Source: Macrococcus sp. DPC7161
GTDB taxonomy: Bacteria > Bacillota > Bacilli > Staphylococcales > Staphylococcaceae
Direction: 5' to 3'
NCBI RefSeq assembly: GCF_004117835.1
Contig: NZ_SDSC01000006.1
Location: 50,139-114,138, forward strand
Length of the DNA: 64,000 bases
Shown: positions 51,556 through 62,116 of the stretch, one piece after another
How the letters are laid out: each line of letters begins with the position of its first letter
Numbering within the stretch: position 1 is the first letter of the stretch
The notes under the pieces: generated by a model
The model's input: the letters and a program-made list of their open reading frames with translations, nothing else
Databases searched by the model: none
What the model was told of the DNA's origin: nothing
Position numbers and translations under genes: made by a program

Positions 51556-52229
51556 ATAATCCCTCTTTTCTTTAAGATGGCTTCAGCAAAGTACATATCT
51601 TCTGGGGTTGTCAGCTTAATATTATCGTAATCACTTAACACAATATGGACATGTTTATTAATACGTTCAACTAAAGATGCATCATCTGTTCCTAAAAATT
51701 TTTCATTCATTGCTGATTCATAAGCTTCCATCAATAAACTGTACTTAAATGCTTGTGGTGTTTGCACAGCGTATAAACTTTCACGCTTCATGGTACCTAA
51801 TACAATATCACCTTCAACTGCTTTAATCGTATCTTTCACCTTTACAGCAGCGATTGCTGCATGTTCTTTCATCGCCGCTTCATATAATCGATTAATTGTA
51901 TCTTGTGTGATAAATGGTCTTGCCGCATCATGTACCATCACAATATTGCAATGCTTTATCTGCTTCAATGCATTATAAATACTGTATTGACGCTCACTAC
52001 CACCTTCAATGATAGGTCTTACTTTTGTATATTTTTTTGTCATTTCTGTAATTTCTTCAATATCATCTTTATGTGCAGCAATATAAATATTTCTACACAA
52101 TTTATTTTCTTCAAACACTTCAATTGTGTATTCTAATATTGGTTTTTCATTAATTTCTAATAAAATTTTATTACCCGCACATTCCATGCGTTTACCTTGG
52201 CCAGCTGCTGGAATTACGCAATCAAACAT
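51543..52229 (-). CDS. ispD: 2-C-methyl-D-erythritol 4-phosphate cytidylyltransferase
   Basis: IspD adds CMP to MEP. The 228-residue nucleotidyltransferase has [16 protein letters not shown] at residues 6-21 and VHDAARPFI near residue 104. TarI/IspD2 of teichoic-acid synthesis is a related family, but direct fusion of the operon to ispF supports IspD. Overlaps yacL by 8 bp. Confidence 0.93.
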   Translation of the reverse strand: MFDCVIPAAGQGKRMECAGNKILLEINEKPILEYTIEVFEENKLCRNIYIAAHKDDIEEITEMTKKYTKVRPIIEGGSERQYSIYNALKQIKHCNIVMVHDAARPFITQDTINRLYEAAMKEHAAIAAVKVKDTIKAVEGDIVLGTMKRESLYAVQTPQAFKYSLLMEAYESAMNEKFLGTDDASLVERINKHVHIVLSDYDNIKLTTPEDMYFAEAILKKRGIICLG

Positions 52230-53277
52230 GTTTTTTCACTCGCTTTGTAAATATAATACGTCCTGAAGACGTTTGTAATACAGATTCAACTTCTACTTGG
52301 ATTTCTTGGTTAATGTATTGTTTACCTTGATCGACAACAACCATTGTGCCATCTTCTAAATAACCTACACCTTGATTTTCTTCTTTACCTGACTTTGTAA
52401 CAACTAAATCAAATTGATCACCTTGTGTAACGACCGGTTTAATTGCTTCAGATAAATCATTCACATTTAAGACTTCGATACCTTGAACTTGGCAAACTTT
52501 ATTTAAGTTATAATCCGTCGTAATTACTTTAGCATCCATTTCAAGTGCCATTTTAACAAGTAATTGATCGACTGCCTTCATCCCTTTAATACCTGGATGA
52601 ATTTGAACACTTTCACTCGCATTCTGCAAATCACTCAATATATCTAAACCACGTTGCCCTTTATCTCGCTTGAAACCATCAGTAGAATCAGCAATCAATT
52701 GCAACTCATCAATAACGGCTTGTGGTACTAGTATTGCACCATCAATAAAGCCGCATTGTACAACAGATAGTATTCTACCATCAATAATTGCCGACGTATC
52801 TAATAATTTGTATGTCGTCGATACCTTTTTCTTTTGATTTGAAAAACGCTCTGGCAAGAAACTCACGATTTCATCTTTCTTTTTATAACCAACTTGGAAC
52901 CCTAAATATCCAAATACGACAGCAAGCACTGCTGGGACGATATTTTTTAACAATGTAAATCCCATTAAACTAAAGATAACACTGATAAGTGACGCGATAA
53001 TTAATCCAATTAACATCCCAAATGTTGCAAAAATCAATTCCATAAAATTCTTACTTAATAATTTTTTCTCGCCTAAAATGATCCATCCTACTACGCGATC
53101 AATTAACCAATAAAATAATAGAAAAAAGACAATAACACCAATTAATCCATCTACATATGGATTTAAAAGTAGGGGGTGGGCATTTAAGTTAAATACTTTA
53201 AAAATTTCTGGAATAAAAAATATCCCAAGTGAAGCGCCACATACAATAAATACTAAGGTGATTAACCGTTTAAGCAT
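52222..53277 (-). CDS. PIN/TRAM domain membrane protein (YacL family)
   Basis: This 351-residue protein has four hydrophobic segments in the first 140 residues, then a PIN nuclease domain (KLLDTSAIIDGRILSVVQCGFI, residues 157-178; TTDYNLNKVC) and a C-terminal TRAM domain (GVGYLEDGTMVVVDQGKQYI). The acidic PIN residues are intact, so ribonuclease activity is plausible. YacL sits after radA in Bacillus, with disA between; here disA is absent. Confidence 0.9.
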   Translation of the reverse strand: MLKRLITLVFIVCGASLGIFFIPEIFKVFNLNAHPLLLNPYVDGLIGVIVFFLLFYWLIDRVVGWIILGEKKLLSKNFMELIFATFGMLIGLIIASLISVIFSLMGFTLLKNIVPAVLAVVFGYLGFQVGYKKKDEIVSFLPERFSNQKKKVSTTYKLLDTSAIIDGRILSVVQCGFIDGAILVPQAVIDELQLIADSTDGFKRDKGQRGLDILSDLQNASESVQIHPGIKGMKAVDQLLVKMALEMDAKVITTDYNLNKVCQVQGIEVLNVNDLSEAIKPVVTQGDQFDLVVTKSGKEENQGVGYLEDGTMVVVDQGKQYINQEIQVEVESVLQTSSGRIIFTKRVKKHV

Positions 53278-53299
53278 AAATGCTCCTTTCTTATCTTTA

Positions 53300-54661
53300 T
53301 TAAAATGCTAATTTTAAAGCTTCATGAATAGAACTCACACCGATTACTTCGATACCTTCTGGATATTCCCAACCACCTAAATTATTTTTAGGGATAATGA
53401 CACGTTTGAAACCTAATTTTTGAGCTTCATAAACACGTTGCTCAATTCTTGCAACACGTCTTACTTCTCCGGTCAATCCAACTTCACCGATAAAGCAATC
53501 ATCACCTCGTGTAGGCTTATTATTAAAACTTGATGCAACACTAATGATAACACTTAAATCCACGGCTGGTTCAATTAATTTTACACCACCAGCAACTTTT
53601 ATATAGGCATCTTGTTGCTGTAACAAGTAACCTTGCTTTTTCTCTAATACGGCCATAAGTAACGTTAATCGATTATGGTCAATCCCAGTCGCCATGCGTC
53701 TCGGATTATGAAACGATGTCGGGGTAACTAATGCTTGTACTTCAACTAACAAAGGACGCGTTCCTTCCATCGTAGCTACAATTGTTGATCCTGCAACATT
53801 TTTCGTTCGTTCTTCTAAAAACATTTCTGAAGGATTCAACACTTCTACAAGACCTGTGTTACGCATCTCAAAGATACCCATTTCATTTGTAGAGCCAAAA
53901 CGGTTTTTGACTGCACGTAAAATACGATAACTATGATGAGTATCTCCTTCAAAATAAAGTACCGTATCCACCATATGTTCTAGTAGTCTTGGACCTGCTA
54001 TTTGGCCTTCTTTCGTCACATGTCCAACAATAAATGTAGCGATATTCATAGACTTTGCCATACGCATGATTTCACCCGTACATTCACGCACTTGTGATAC
54101 ACTGCCGGGCGCGCTCGTTACTTCTGGATGAAATATCGTTTGAATAGAATCGATGACTAAAAATTTAGGTTGTATTTTCTTAACCGTTTCATGAATAACT
54201 TGTAAGTTTGTTTCTGCATAGACACTCAACTCACCTGCATCTTCACTTAATCGATCCGCTCTTAATTTCGTTTGACTTACAGATTCCTCTCCTGAAATAT
54301 ACAACACACTATGCTGCTGAGAGAGTAATGCGCAAGTTTGTAAGAGTAAAGTAGACTTACCTATACCCGGATCTCCGCCTATTAACACTAATGATCCAGG
54401 AACAATACCGCCACCTAATACACGATCCAATTCTTTCAAATGAGTCTGTACACGAGGAATACTTTCTTTCGTAATATCCTTTAACTTCTCTACTTTTGTT
54501 GTCGTTTCATTAGAAACAATCGCATTTTTTGGACCTTTTTGTTTATGTTCAATGACCTCTTCCATCTGGTTCCATGCACCACAATTCGGACAACGTCCCA
54601 TCCATTTAGGTGATTGATATCCACAAGCCATACATTCAAATGTACTCTTCGCCTTAGCCAC
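53300..54661 (-). CDS. radA: DNA repair protein RadA
   Basis: This 453-residue RecA-like branch-migration protein has an N-terminal C4 zinc finger ([21 protein letters not shown]), Walker [13 protein letters not shown] near residue 93, the RadA-specific [11 protein letters not shown] near residue 250 and a C-terminal Lon-like domain. GGAGGGGTT ribosome-binding site. It is separated from clpC by a terminator, so it has its own promoter. Confidence 0.95.
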   Translation of the reverse strand: MAKAKSTFECMACGYQSPKWMGRCPNCGAWNQMEEVIEHKQKGPKNAIVSNETTTKVEKLKDITKESIPRVQTHLKELDRVLGGGIVPGSLVLIGGDPGIGKSTLLLQTCALLSQQHSVLYISGEESVSQTKLRADRLSEDAGELSVYAETNLQVIHETVKKIQPKFLVIDSIQTIFHPEVTSAPGSVSQVRECTGEIMRMAKSMNIATFIVGHVTKEGQIAGPRLLEHMVDTVLYFEGDTHHSYRILRAVKNRFGSTNEMGIFEMRNTGLVEVLNPSEMFLEERTKNVAGSTIVATMEGTRPLLVEVQALVTPTSFHNPRRMATGIDHNRLTLLMAVLEKKQGYLLQQQDAYIKVAGGVKLIEPAVDLSVIISVASSFNNKPTRGDDCFIGEVGLTGEVRRVARIEQRVYEAQKLGFKRVIIPKNNLGGWEYPEGIEVIGVSSIHEALKLAF

Positions 54662-54727
54662 AATAACCCCTCCTCATATAGATATATTTTATACTCTTTT
54701 ATGTACATGCACAATTTTGACTTAAAT

Positions 54728-54760
54728 AAAAAGTCCGAGACAAGTGTCTCAGACTTTTTG
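54728..54760 (-). terminator. Terminator after clpC
   Basis: AAAAAGTCNGAGACA and TGTCTCNGACTTTTT form a near-perfect hairpin between clpC and radA. Confidence 0.9.
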
Positions 54761-54775
54761 TAGCATATATATTAT

Positions 54776-57217
54776 TTAATTTATCGTATCATTACGCTCT
54801 TTTGATTTATTAATGATAAATTCAGCATTTTGGTAATCAATCTCAACTTGATGACCAACTAATGTTTCACCCTTTAATAATTCTTCTGATAATTTATCTT
54901 CGATGTGCTTTTGAATTGCACGTGTTAAAGGTCTTGCACCATATTCTGGGTCATAACCTTCGTCTGCGATTTTTTCTTTTGCCGCTTCAGTTAATTCAAT
55001 ATGAATATCTTGTTCTTTTAAACGTTTAGATAATCCTTCCACCATTAACGTTACAATTTCTTTAAGGTGTTCTTTTTCTAACTTGTGGAACACAATAATA
55101 TCATCAATACGGTTTAAGAATTCTGGACGGAATTGTTTCTTCAACTCATCCATCATTGTTTTACGAATTGTTTCGTAATCTTGTGCTTGACTATTGCCAC
55201 CAAATCCAACAAATTTGTTGTCTTTTAATTCTTGTGCACCGACGTTACTTGTCATAATAATCACTGTATTTCTAAAGTCTACAGTTCTACCTTTAGAATC
55301 CGTTAAACGACCATCGTCTAAAACTTGTAATAACATATTGAATACATCTGGATGTGCTTTTTCAATTTCGTCGAATAAAATGACTGAATATGGTTTGCGA
55401 CGTACTTTTTCAGTTAACTGTCCGCCCTCTTCATGTCCTACATATCCTGGAGGAGAACCTACCAAACGAGATACACTATGTTTCTCCATAAATTCACTCA
55501 TGTCTACACGAATCATCGCATCTTCTTCACCAAACATCGCTTCAGCCAATGCCCTTGCAAGCTCAGTTTTACCGACACCCGTAGGTCCTAAGAAAATAAA
55601 GCTACCAATTGGACGTTTTGGATCTTTCAATCCTGCACGTGCACGTCTCACCGCTTTAGAAATCGATTCAACAGCATCATGTTGTCCAATAACACGATTG
55701 TGTAATATACTTTCTAAATTTAATAGTTTTTGAGACTCTGTTTCAGCAATTTTATTAATTGGAATCCCTGTCCAGTTGGCCACAACAATGGCAATGTCAT
55801 CTGCGGTCACGCTTGTTGTCGATTGCCCTTGTGTTTTTTGCCATTCTTTACGTGTTTCTTCTAATTGCTGTTCTAATTTCTTTTGTTTATCACGTAAACT
55901 TGCAGCTTGTTCGAATTCTTGAGAATGTACTGCCGCATCTTTTTCGTTACGTACTTTTTCAATTTCTGTTTCTAATTCTTTTAAACTAGGTGGTGTTGTA
56001 TAGTTACGTAAACGTACTTTTGATGCCGCTTCATCAATCAAGTCAATTGCTTTATCTGGTAAGAAACGGTCAGCAATATATCTATCACTCATTTTTACTG
56101 CTGCAACTAATGCCTCGTCTGAAATTTTAATACGATGATGCGCTTCATATCTGTCACGTAAGCCTTTTAAGATTTCAATGGCATCTTCAACATTTGGTTC
56201 ATCAACTGTAACTGGTTGGAAACGACGCTCTAATGCCGCATCTTTTTCAATATATTTACGATATTCTTCTAAAGTTGTTGCACCAATACATTGAATTTCT
56301 CCACGTGCTAATGCAGGTTTTAAAATATTAGATGCATCAATCGCACCTTCTGCACCACCGGCACCAATTAATGTATGCAATTCATCTATAAATAAAATAA
56401 TATTCCCTGCTTGATGAATTTCTTCCATTACTTTTTTCAAACGTTCTTCAAATTCACCACGATATTTTGTACCAGCAACGACTGTTCCCATATCTAAGCT
56501 CATCACACGTTTATCTTTTAACGTTTCTGGTACTTCATTGTTCACAATCGCTTGAGCTAAGCCTTCAACTATTGCTGTTTTACCTACACCAGGTTCACCG
56601 ATAAGTACCGGATTATTTTTTGTACGACGGCTTAACACTTCAATGATACGCGTGACTTCCTTTTCTCGACCGATGACCGGATCTAACGTGCCATCTTTTG
56701 CGATGACAGTTAAATCGCGTGCTAATCCATCTAATGTTGGTGTCCCTTGTGCTTTTTGAGTTTGAGGGTTTTTACTCGCCATTTCAGGTGTCCCTAACAG
56801 CTTCACCACCTGTGCACGTGCTTTTGTAATATTTAAATCTAAGTTTGCTAATACGCGTGCAGCGACACCTTCATTTTCACGAATTAAACCTAACAAAATG
56901 TGTTCTGTACCTACAAAGTTATGGTTTAATTTACGCGCTTCATCTAAAGATAGTTCAATTACTTTCTTTGCACGTGGCGTATATTGAATTGTTCCGCCCA
57001 TTTCCATACCTTGACCAATCAATTGTTCTACTTCATAAACTACTTTTTCTTCCGTAATATCTAAAGCTTGTAATACTTTTGCAGCGATACCTTCTGGTTC
57101 TTTCACTAAACCTAGTAATAAATGTTCTGTACCGATATTTGTATGCTTCAAACGAATAGCTTCTTCTTGTGCATGAGCCAACACACGTTGTGCTCGTTCT
57201 GTTAATCTTCCAAACAT
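54776..57217 (-). CDS. clpC: ATP-dependent Clp protease ATPase subunit ClpC
   Basis: This 813-residue Hsp100 unfoldase has two Clp-N repeats (residues 1-145), AAA-1 with [16 protein letters not shown] near residue 210, the coiled-coil M domain (about 410-475, where McsB/adaptors act) and AAA-2 with [15 protein letters not shown] near 545. It partners with ClpP. ATG 57217 ([12 protein letters not shown]) has GGAGGC; the 57265 reading overlaps mcsB. It is last in the ctsR operon. Confidence 0.98.
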   Translation of the reverse strand: MFGRLTERAQRVLAHAQEEAIRLKHTNIGTEHLLLGLVKEPEGIAAKVLQALDITEEKVVYEVEQLIGQGMEMGGTIQYTPRAKKVIELSLDEARKLNHNFVGTEHILLGLIRENEGVAARVLANLDLNITKARAQVVKLLGTPEMASKNPQTQKAQGTPTLDGLARDLTVIAKDGTLDPVIGREKEVTRIIEVLSRRTKNNPVLIGEPGVGKTAIVEGLAQAIVNNEVPETLKDKRVMSLDMGTVVAGTKYRGEFEERLKKVMEEIHQAGNIILFIDELHTLIGAGGAEGAIDASNILKPALARGEIQCIGATTLEEYRKYIEKDAALERRFQPVTVDEPNVEDAIEILKGLRDRYEAHHRIKISDEALVAAVKMSDRYIADRFLPDKAIDLIDEAASKVRLRNYTTPPSLKELETEIEKVRNEKDAAVHSQEFEQAASLRDKQKKLEQQLEETRKEWQKTQGQSTTSVTADDIAIVVANWTGIPINKIAETESQKLLNLESILHNRVIGQHDAVESISKAVRRARAGLKDPKRPIGSFIFLGPTGVGKTELARALAEAMFGEEDAMIRVDMSEFMEKHSVSRLVGSPPGYVGHEEGGQLTEKVRRKPYSVILFDEIEKAHPDVFNMLLQVLDDGRLTDSKGRTVDFRNTVIIMTSNVGAQELKDNKFVGFGGNSQAQDYETIRKTMMDELKKQFRPEFLNRIDDIIVFHKLEKEHLKEIVTLMVEGLSKRLKEQDIHIELTEAAKEKIADEGYDPEYGARPLTRAIQKHIEDKLSEELLKGETLVGHQVEIDYQNAEFIINKSKERNDTIN

Positions 57218-57227
57218 AATATGCCTC

Positions 57228-58235
57228 CTATATATGAGCGCGTAACATTTGCGCTCTCGTTTCATCTATTGTCATTTTATCTTGCATAGTCATAATAAAC
57301 GGTGCTTGAATGGCTACCATCAATTCATTAAAACGAAATGGTATGCCTTCAATAATACCCATATCAATACCCAGTTTTAACTCACTTAGCCTTAAACTTG
57401 CTTCTTCAACTGAAATTTTTCGACAATACTTTAATATCCCTAAACTTCGATAAATACGATCAACCGTTTCGCTATGTTCATAGTTATACATGCGTTTTCT
57501 AATTTGTAATTCTTCTTCAATGATTTGTTCTACAATTTGCGTTAAATCTTCAATAATGACCTTTTCTGTTTTTCCTTGCGTCAATTGATTACTTACTTGA
57601 TAGATATGTCCTAAACTTTGTGTACCTTCACCATAAATACCACGAATCGTGTAACCAAAACGGTTAATCGTTTGTGCGATTCGCGTCATACGATTCATTA
57701 TCGACAATCCAGGTAAATGTAGCATCACACTTGCACGCATTCCCGTTCCAATGTTCGTTGGACATGTCGTCAAGTAACCAAGATTTTCATCAAACGAAAC
57801 CGTCAACGCATCATCTATCAAATCATCAATTTCACTTGCTTTTTCATAAAGTTCATTTAATGATAAATCCTTACCTAATACTTGAATTCGGATATGATCT
57901 TCCTCATTCACCATAATACTTACAGATTCATCTTCATTTATAAATAAACCACCATGATTTGATTTTAACAATTCTTTACTCATTAAATGCTTTGCAACAA
58001 GCATATACTTTTCAGTTTCCTTTAAATCTTCTAATACAAACCCTTCATAATGAGGCGCTAGCACTTTAGTGACAGCCTCTCTCACTTGAAGACTTGATTG
58101 ATCATCACTCATTAAAGGGTGTACAAAGCCTTCTAAATTTCTTGCAAGACGAATTCTTGAACTTAATATAACCGGTTTTTCATTTTCTGTTTGCATCCAG
58201 TCACTTAAAACCGATTCTAGATGTTTATCTAACAT
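57228..58235 (-). CDS. mcsB: Protein-arginine kinase McsB
   Basis: This 335-residue phosphagen-kinase-fold enzyme phosphorylates arginines, marking proteins for ClpCP. Nucleotide-binding [17 protein letters not shown] (residues 25-41), [19 protein letters not shown] (about 153-171) and [13 protein letters not shown] are present. It starts 1 bp after the mcsA stop region and requires McsA as activator. Confidence 0.97.
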   Translation of the reverse strand: MLDKHLESVLSDWMQTENEKPVILSSRIRLARNLEGFVHPLMSDDQSSLQVREAVTKVLAPHYEGFVLEDLKETEKYMLVAKHLMSKELLKSNHGGLFINEDESVSIMVNEEDHIRIQVLGKDLSLNELYEKASEIDDLIDDALTVSFDENLGYLTTCPTNIGTGMRASVMLHLPGLSIMNRMTRIAQTINRFGYTIRGIYGEGTQSLGHIYQVSNQLTQGKTEKVIIEDLTQIVEQIIEEELQIRKRMYNYEHSETVDRIYRSLGILKYCRKISVEEASLRLSELKLGIDMGIIEGIPFRFNELMVAIQAPFIMTMQDKMTIDETRAQMLRAHI

Positions 58236-58619
58236 TTAATTCGCCTCACTTTCCTTTAAAGCCTTGATTTGATCTCTTATGACCACTGCTTTTTCAAACG
58301 CTTGTTGCTCGACAAGTATTTGTAACTCTTGTTCTAATCGTTCAATTTCACGTTTTTTTAGAATCTTTGCTTGTGATTTTTTAGGTTGTTTCCCAACGTG
58401 GGTTACATTTCCAGCTTGTACACGTGAAACAATTTGTGGTACATGTTCTTTAAAAGTGTCATAACATTGATGACAACCAAACTTACCAATATGCATCACT
58501 TCTCTAAGCGTCAGTTCACATTGTGGGCATTTGACAGGTGCGTTTGTAATTTGTATTTCACCATTATTTAATAATTGCTTTAAAATTTGGTGCATTGAGA
58601 ATTCTTCTTCTTGATTCAT
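58236..58619 (-). CDS. mcsA: McsA, short form with a single zinc-binding module
   Basis: McsA activates McsB. This copy is 127 residues; S. aureus and Bacillus McsA are about 180-190 as I recall. The first N-terminal CxxC zinc finger of about 60 residues is missing: the protein begins MNQEEEFSMHQILKQLLNNG, equal to the middle of longer forms. The second module is intact (CPQC at 31-34, CHQC at 49-52), as is the C-terminal UVR-like helical domain (residues 85-125). The gap to ctsR is only 18 bp with an AGAGGTGAC ribosome-binding site, so no 5' coding part is hidden there. Confidence 0.93.
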   Translation of the reverse strand: MNQEEEFSMHQILKQLLNNGEIQITNAPVKCPQCELTLREVMHIGKFGCHQCYDTFKEHVPQIVSRVQAGNVTHVGKQPKKSQAKILKKREIERLEQELQILVEQQAFEKAVVIRDQIKALKESEAN

Positions 58620-58637
58620 AAGTCACCTCTTTATTCT

Positions 58638-59099
58638 TTACCCATATTGGATAATCGTTAGAACTTGCTTAAGTATGTTTGCACGAATATAGTCGCGGTA
58701 CGGTAAATCCACACGCAATGTATCACGATGCAATGTAACCAATATTAACTTTCTTTCACGTTCTGTAATTAATTGATTTTGGAACAATCCTTCTACAATA
58801 CGTTCAGCATTTTGTTGAGAAACTTGTTGTCCTGTAAGTTCCTTTAAATGTTCTATAAATGCAGATTGATCATTTGATTCAATCTTAGTGATACGAATAT
58901 AACCTCCACCGCCTCGTTTACTTTCAATTTGATAGCCGTGTTCATTCGTAAAACGTGTCTTAATAACGTAATTCAGCTGAGAAGGTACACAATCAAACTT
59001 CTCGGCAATATGAGCACGTTTAATTTCAACCACATCACCACTTGCTTGCTCTAACAGTTCTTTCAAATATTGTTCAATAATATCCGACATATTGTGCAT
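58638..59099 (-). CDS. ctsR: Transcriptional repressor CtsR
   Basis: This 153-residue winged-helix repressor controls class III heat-shock genes. The DNA-binding part includes [20 protein letters not shown] and the glycine-rich wing RGGGGYIRI near residue 65 that senses temperature. The C-terminal dimer domain is complete. ATG 59099 has AGAGGTGAAG; ATG 59090 is an alternative. First gene of ctsR-mcsA-mcsB-clpC. Confidence 0.97.
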   Translation of the reverse strand: MHNMSDIIEQYLKELLEQASGDVVEIKRAHIAEKFDCVPSQLNYVIKTRFTNEHGYQIESKRGGGGYIRITKIESNDQSAFIEHLKELTGQQVSQQNAERIVEGLFQNQLITERERKLILVTLHRDTLRVDLPYRDYIRANILKQVLTIIQYG

Positions 59100-59111
59100 A
59101 ACTTCACCTCT

Positions 59112-59159
59112 TTTGACCTTCTTTGACTATATTATATTGAAGGAGATATAGAAGTGCAA
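59112..59159 (-). promoter_or_regulatory. ctsR promoter with CtsR operator
   Basis: On the minus strand TTGCAC (59159-59154), 17-base spacer and TATAAT (59136-59131), followed by AGTCAAAGAAGGTCAAA (59128-59112). This is an exact CtsR heptad direct repeat with 3-base spacing at the transcription start, so the operon is autoregulated. Confidence 0.95.
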
Positions 59160-59296
59160 ATAATATGTTCGAATCTCTCATCAAACATATTGAACATATT
59201 TTCAAAATTAAATGTATCATTTTTTCACAATATGTATTAAAATAAATAATGTGAAAAGGCTTACAGATTTAAAAACATATAAAAGGAGAGAATATC

Positions 59297-60505
59297 ATGA
59301 ATTTTATTATCGGAATTATTGGTTTAGTCGTCTTTATAATGCTCGCATGGCTAGTAAGTTCAGATAAAAAAGGCATTAGATGGCAGTACATAGGAATCTT
59401 GTTTGCCATTCAATTTTTATTTGCATTTTTATTATTAAAAACGACTGGTGGGGTTATGGTCGTAGGTGCTATGGCCAAAGTATTTGATCATTTATTAAAA
59501 TATGCTGCAGAGGGTGTAAACTTTGTATTTGGTGGTCTTGCGAATACAGATGCAAAAGGTGTAGCAGGATTTACATTCTTCTTAAATGTATTATTACCAA
59601 TCACTTTTATTTCAGCTTTAATTGGTATTCTACAGTACATTAAAGTTTTACCTTTCATCATTAAATATTTAGGTTTAGCATTATCAAAAGTAAACGGTAT
59701 GGGTAAATTAGAATCTTACAATGCTGTCGCTTCAGCAATTTTAGGTCAATCAGAAGTGTTTATTTCTATTAAAAAACAATTACCACATATCCCAAAACAT
59801 CGTCTATACACATTAACAGCTTCAGCGATGAGTACGGTATCATTTTCAATCGTCGGTTCTTATTTCACAATATTAGAACCAAAATATGTTGTAACTGCGA
59901 TTGTATTAAACTTATTTGGTGGATTTATTATTGCTTCTATTATTAATCCATATAAATTAACTGAAGAAGAAGATGAAATTGTCATTGAATCAGGACAAAA
60001 GCAATCATTCTTTGAAATGCTTGGGGAATATATTTTAGATGGATTTAAAGTAGCGATTATCGTTGGCGCAATGTTAATTGGTTATATTGCATTAATCGCA
60101 ATGTTAAACGGTATGGTTGATGGTATTACACCTGGAAAAATGAACTTCCAAGATTTATTAGGATATGTATTTGCACCGTTAGCATTTTTAGTAGGTATTC
60201 CATGGGATGAAGCAGTAAAAGCAGGTTCAGTAATGGCAACTAAACTTGTATCTAACGAATTTGTTGCGATGGGGAATTTAAAAACGATAGCTGCAACTAA
60301 AGTATTATCAGAACATACAATTGGTGTCGTATCAATTTTCTTAGTATCATTTGCAAACTTCTCATCAATTGGAATCATTGCTGGTGCAATTAAATCATTA
60401 AGCGATGAACAAGGTGACGTGGTTGCACGTTTTGGACTTAAATTATTATATGGTGCAACTTTAGTTTCATTTATTTCAGCAACAATTGCTGGATTCTTTA
60501 TCTAA
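59297..60505 (+). CDS. nupC: Concentrative nucleoside transporter NupC
   Basis: This 402-residue CNT-family symporter imports nucleosides with protons or sodium. It has about ten hydrophobic segments, the family motifs GQSEVFISIKKQLP near residue 150 and SFANFSSIGIIAGAIKSL near residue 350. GGAGAG ribosome-binding site. Monocistronic, divergent from ctsR, convergent with pdxST. Confidence 0.93.
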   Translation: MNFIIGIIGLVVFIMLAWLVSSDKKGIRWQYIGILFAIQFLFAFLLLKTTGGVMVVGAMAKVFDHLLKYAAEGVNFVFGGLANTDAKGVAGFTFFLNVLLPITFISALIGILQYIKVLPFIIKYLGLALSKVNGMGKLESYNAVASAILGQSEVFISIKKQLPHIPKHRLYTLTASAMSTVSFSIVGSYFTILEPKYVVTAIVLNLFGGFIIASIINPYKLTEEEDEIVIESGQKQSFFEMLGEYILDGFKVAIIVGAMLIGYIALIAMLNGMVDGITPGKMNFQDLLGYVFAPLAFLVGIPWDEAVKAGSVMATKLVSNEFVAMGNLKTIAATKVLSEHTIGVVSIFLVSFANFSSIGIIAGAIKSLSDEQGDVVARFGLKLLYGATLVSFISATIAGFFI

Positions 60506-60548
60506 AAAAGAGGTAGAGACATCATTTGATGTCTCTACCCCTTTTTGT
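60504..60548. terminator. Bidirectional terminator between nupC and pdxT
   Basis: AAAAAAGAGGTAGAGACATC, loop ATTT, GATGTCTCTACCCCTTTTT lies between convergent genes. Confidence 0.92.
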
Positions 60549-60551
60549 ATA

Positions 60552-61118
60552 TTATTTATTTTCTTGAACAATTGCTTCAATAAAATATTTCATAATCTTA
60601 ATATCATCCGTTAACTCAGGGTGGAATGAGATGCCAAGATATTTATCTTGTTTCACTGCGACTATTTTACCTTCTACTTTACTTAACACTTCAACATTAT
60701 CTGCCACTGAAACAATGTGTGGTGCACGAATGAATACCGCGTTCACATGGTCTTCGATACCTGAAACATCTAGATCTGCTTCAAAACTATCCACTTGTCG
60801 GCCAAATGAATTACGCTCTACAGTAATATTCATTTTCTTAAGATGCCCCTCATCATAACCGACGATATTTTCAGCAAGTAAAATTAAGCCTGCACATGTA
60901 CCATACATTGGTAGGTCACTTTTACGTAACACTTCGGTAAAACCATAAAGGTCCATCAATCTGCGCATTGTTGTTGATTCACCACCAGGTAACACTAAGC
61001 CATCTATGTACTCTAATTCTTCAATACGCTTAATAATTACAGGTGTATGTCCGCATAATTCAATATGTCTTGCATGTTCGCGAACCGCTCCTTGAAGTGC
61101 TAAAACACCAATCTTCAT
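60552..61118 (-). CDS. pdxT: Pyridoxal 5'-phosphate synthase glutaminase subunit PdxT
   Basis: PdxT releases ammonia from glutamine for PdxS. The 188-residue class I glutaminase has [10 protein letters not shown] near residue 46, the nucleophile in YGTCAGLI near 78 and SFHPELT near 170. ATG 61118 is one base after the pdxS stop; the longer reading from 61130 overlaps pdxS. Confidence 0.97.
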   Translation of the reverse strand: MKIGVLALQGAVREHARHIELCGHTPVIIKRIEELEYIDGLVLPGGESTTMRRLMDLYGFTEVLRKSDLPMYGTCAGLILLAENIVGYDEGHLKKMNITVERNSFGRQVDSFEADLDVSGIEDHVNAVFIRAPHIVSVADNVEVLSKVEGKIVAVKQDKYLGISFHPELTDDIKIMKYFIEAIVQENK

Positions 61119-61119
61119 C

Positions 61120-62007
61120 TTACCAACCACGCTCTTGCATTCTTTCTTCTAAAGAAAGTTTATTAATATCTAAACCTTTCATTGCTGTACCTAATTCTTT
61201 AGATAATTCAGCAATCAATTTATAATCTTGATAATGTGTAGTTGCTTGAACGATTGCTTTAGCAAATTTTTCTGGATTTTCTGATTTGAAGATACCAGAA
61301 CCTACAAATACACCGTCTGCTCCTAATTCCATCATTAACGCAGCATCTGCTGGTGTTGCAACGCCACCTGCAGCAAAGTTTACAACAGGTAATTTACCTA
61401 ATGTTTTAATCTCTTTCAATACTTCATATGGCGCACCTAAAAGTTTCGCTTCAGTCATGATTTCATCATCACTCATAACAGATAATTTACGCACTTGTGC
61501 ATTCACTTTACGTAAGTGACGAACCGCTTCAACAATATTTCCTGTACCTGGTTCACCTTTAGTACGTAACATTGCAGCACCTTCACCAATACGACGCGCT
61601 GCTTCACCTAAATCACGGCAACCACATACGAATGGAACAGTAAATTCATCTTTCTTTAAATGGAACTCTTCATCTGCTGGTGTTAATACTTCTGACTCAT
61701 CGATATAGTCAACACCCATTGCTTCTAATACACGAGCTTCAGTAATATGACCGATACGACCTTTAGCCATAACTGGAATTGAAACAGCATTCATAACTTC
61801 TTCAACAATACGTGGGTCAGCCATACGTGCAACCCCACCAGCAGCACGAATATCACTTGGTACACGCTCTAATGCCATAACTGCAACAGCACCAGCAGCT
61901 TCTGCAACACGTGCTTGTTCAGCATTAACAACGTCCATAATAACGCCGCCTTTTTGCATTTCTGCCATACCACGTTTTACTTTATCTGATCCAATAATTT
62001 TACTCAT
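61120..62007 (-). CDS. pdxS: Pyridoxal 5'-phosphate synthase lyase subunit PdxS
   Basis: PdxS builds PLP from ribose 5-phosphate, glyceraldehyde 3-phosphate and ammonia. The 295-residue beta/alpha barrel has [40 protein letters not shown] and [20 protein letters not shown], with catalytic lysines in place. ATG 62007 has AGAGGTG. Start at 62052 is unsupported. It is divergent from its regulator pdxR. Confidence 0.98.
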   Translation of the reverse strand: MSKIIGSDKVKRGMAEMQKGGVIMDVVNAEQARVAEAAGAVAVMALERVPSDIRAAGGVARMADPRIVEEVMNAVSIPVMAKGRIGHITEARVLEAMGVDYIDESEVLTPADEEFHLKKDEFTVPFVCGCRDLGEAARRIGEGAAMLRTKGEPGTGNIVEAVRHLRKVNAQVRKLSVMSDDEIMTEAKLLGAPYEVLKEIKTLGKLPVVNFAAGGVATPADAALMMELGADGVFVGSGIFKSENPEKFAKAIVQATTHYQDYKLIAELSKELGTAMKGLDINKLSLEERMQERGW

Positions 62008-62054
62008 CAATACACCTCTAAATAATCTGAATTTTTTATTTACATACATCAATG

Positions 62055-62076
62055 TATAATAAATTCTGGTATTATA
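62055..62076. promoter_or_regulatory. pdxR-pdxS divergent control region with inverted repeat
   Basis: TATAATA-N8-TATTATA is a 7-bp-arm inverted repeat in the 109-bp gap, offering a -10-like hexamer on each strand. PdxR is known to act from the shared intergenic region; the exact site is inferred. Confidence 0.4.
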
Positions 62077-62116
62077 AAAGTATCAGTTTTTATTATTTTT
62101 AAGGGGTCAGATAATA

